Source of the DNA: Deltaproteobacteria bacterium
Lineage (GTDB): Bacteria > Myxococcota_A > Bradymonadia > UBA7976 > VGTA01
Direction: 5' to 3'
DNA: 6,747 nt
NCBI GenBank assembly: GCA_016874875.1
Contig: VGTA01000179.1
Location: 1-6,747 of the forward strand
Shown in pieces: positions 6,491 through 6,747 of this stretch (position 1 is its first letter; every line of letters begins with the position of its first letter). Made by a program: the position numbers and the translations under genes. The notes under the pieces were generated by a model. The model had not been told where the DNA came from, searched no databases, and saw nothing but the letters and a program-made list of their open reading frames with translations.

Positions 6491-6507
6491 CGGCGCGGGG
6501 GGCGCCG
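6491..6507 (-). terminator. GC-only stem-loop downstream of the truncated right-hand gene
   Basis: CGGCGC-GGGGG-GCGCCG is a perfect 6-bp stem with a 5-base loop, about 100 bp beyond the stop of the minus-strand gene at 6606. No T-run follows on the minus strand, so it is not a classical intrinsic terminator. It could be a transcript-end structure or simply a product of the local GC content. Confidence 0.2.
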
Positions 6508-6523
6508 AGGGGGAGAACACGGC

Positions 6524-6564
6524 TCTTGTGTGATTTATGTGGGAGGATGCATATATATGTGTTC
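6524..6564. other. AT-rich island with a CATATATATG palindrome
   Basis: In an otherwise very GC-rich window this stretch is mostly A/T and purine-pyrimidine steps. It contains a perfect 10-bp palindrome CATATATATG (6550-6559) and an ATGCAT. On the minus strand CATATA (6550-6555 region) sits 18 bp after CTGACG, which matches the -35 consensus at four of six positions and lies inside the 13-bp repeat. It could therefore be a clpX promoter or an easily melted protein-binding site. The compositional break is clear; the function is not. Confidence 0.35.
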
Positions 6565-6572
6565 AGGGGTGC

Positions 6573-6624
6573 CTGCTCGTCAGCCCTGCTCGTCAGCCCT
6601 GCTCGTCAGCCCTGCTCGTCGGCC
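6573..6624. repeat. Four-copy 13-bp tandem repeat spanning a stop codon
   Basis: CTGCTCGTCAGCC is repeated head to tail at 6573-6585, 6586-6598 and 6599-6611, with a fourth copy at 6612-6624 differing at one base (G for A). On the minus strand three copies contain TGA (6606-6608, 6593-6595, 6580-6582) and the variant copy reads CGA instead. The array starts in the last codons of the right-hand gene and runs past its stop. Spacing of 13 places the three TGAs in three different frames. Confidence 0.95.
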
Positions 6625-6747
6625 CAGAGGTCATCAGGGTCGCGCCCCTCGTCGCGGGGCGCGGAGTTTTGAGGCGCCGAGTCTTGCGGCGCGGAGTTTT
6701 GCGGCGCGGGGTCGCGGCTCGCCCTGGCGGCGCTCGCCTGCGCCGCG
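6606..6747 (-). CDS. C-terminal 46 codons of an unidentified protein with a Pro/Gln/Asn/Ser repeat tail
   Basis: A minus-strand frame is open from the right edge to TGA at 6606-6608. It ends with an Ala/Arg/Ser-rich segment, then three near-identical five-residue units (APQNS, APQDS, APQNS), then a highly acidic end, DPDDLWADEQG. The repeat-plus-acidic tail with third-position GC bias looks like a disordered C-terminus of a real protein, but the body of the gene lies outside the window and no family can be named. It lies 317 bp upstream of clpX on the same strand. The long structured gap makes a simple operon uncertain. Confidence 0.6.
   Translation of the reverse strand, partial: AAQASAARASRDPAPQNSAPQDSAPQNSAPRDEGRDPDDLWADEQG
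6661..6720 (-). repeat. 15-bp in-frame coding repeat (Ala-Pro-Gln-Asn/Asp-Ser)
   Basis: Units at 6661-6675, 6676-6690 and 6691-6705, with a degraded unit at 6706-6720, share the pattern GCGGAGTTTTGCGGC. Read on the minus strand they give the APQNS/APQDS units. The repeat length keeps the frame. Both this array and the 13-bp array beside it suggest the gene end has grown by local duplication. Confidence 0.8.

Noticed and set aside
6477..6505. Plus-strand promoter with TTGACG as -35
   Set aside because: The position 17 bp downstream is all G/C with no -10, and no plus-strand gene follows.
6289..6605. CIRCE element, heat-shock sigma or sigma-54 promoter upstream of clpX
   Set aside because: No CIRCE arms, no sigma-32-like CTTGAA/CCCCAT pair and no -24/-12 GG/GC pair at the right spacing were found on the minus strand.
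6573..6624. CRISPR-like array
   Set aside because: The 13-bp units are directly adjacent with no unique spacers, and one overlaps coding sequence.

Overview
This is a GC-rich bacterial window built from coding DNA for protein quality control. Three features suggest a deltaproteobacterial (Myxococcota or Bradymonadota-like) genome: very high GC, strong codon-position bias with long antisense shadow frames, and a long cytoplasmic helical-repeat protein with a regular ~72-residue period. That placement is inference; nothing in the window fixes the taxon.

Layout. (1) Positions 1-2066, minus strand: the first 688 residues of a TPR-like repeat protein that continues beyond the left edge. (2) 2067-2131: a 65-bp divergent control region. 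(3) 2132-4885, plus strand: a complete 917-residue Lon-like (S16) AAA+ protease of the AAA_32/LonC-like type, with an intact Ser-Lys dyad and Walker A. It also has a Pro/Ala/Glu-rich N-terminal insertion and a C-terminal tail. (4) 4882-6288, minus strand: a complete 468-residue ClpX-type unfoldase with zinc finger and ClpP-docking IGF loop. It carries an Asp-Ala-Pro tandem-repeat linker and has lost the canonical RKH pore-loop signature. Genes 3 and 4 converge and their two stop codons share the palindrome CTAG. (5) 6289-6605: a 317-bp leader/intergenic region with several inverted repeats, an AT-rich island and a possible short leader ORF ending exactly at the clpX start. (6) 6606-6747, minus strand: the last 46 codons of an unidentified gene with a Pro/Gln/Asn/Ser repeat tail. 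Its stop codon lies in a four-copy 13-bp tandem repeat that repeats TGA in all three frames.

Working together. Two ATP-linked proteolysis components (a Lon-like protease and a ClpX unfoldase) lie tail to tail, and a large repeat scaffold is divergent from the protease. No ClpP is visible, so this ClpX would need a ClpP encoded elsewhere. The most distinctive points are the altered substrate-gripping loop and slippage-prone linker of this ClpX, the structured clpX leader, and the shared-stop convergent junction. No RNA genes, insertion sequences, CRISPR arrays or origins were seen. I see no clear evidence of a wholly new system; the best candidate for novelty is a specialised ClpX paralogue with its regulatory leader.
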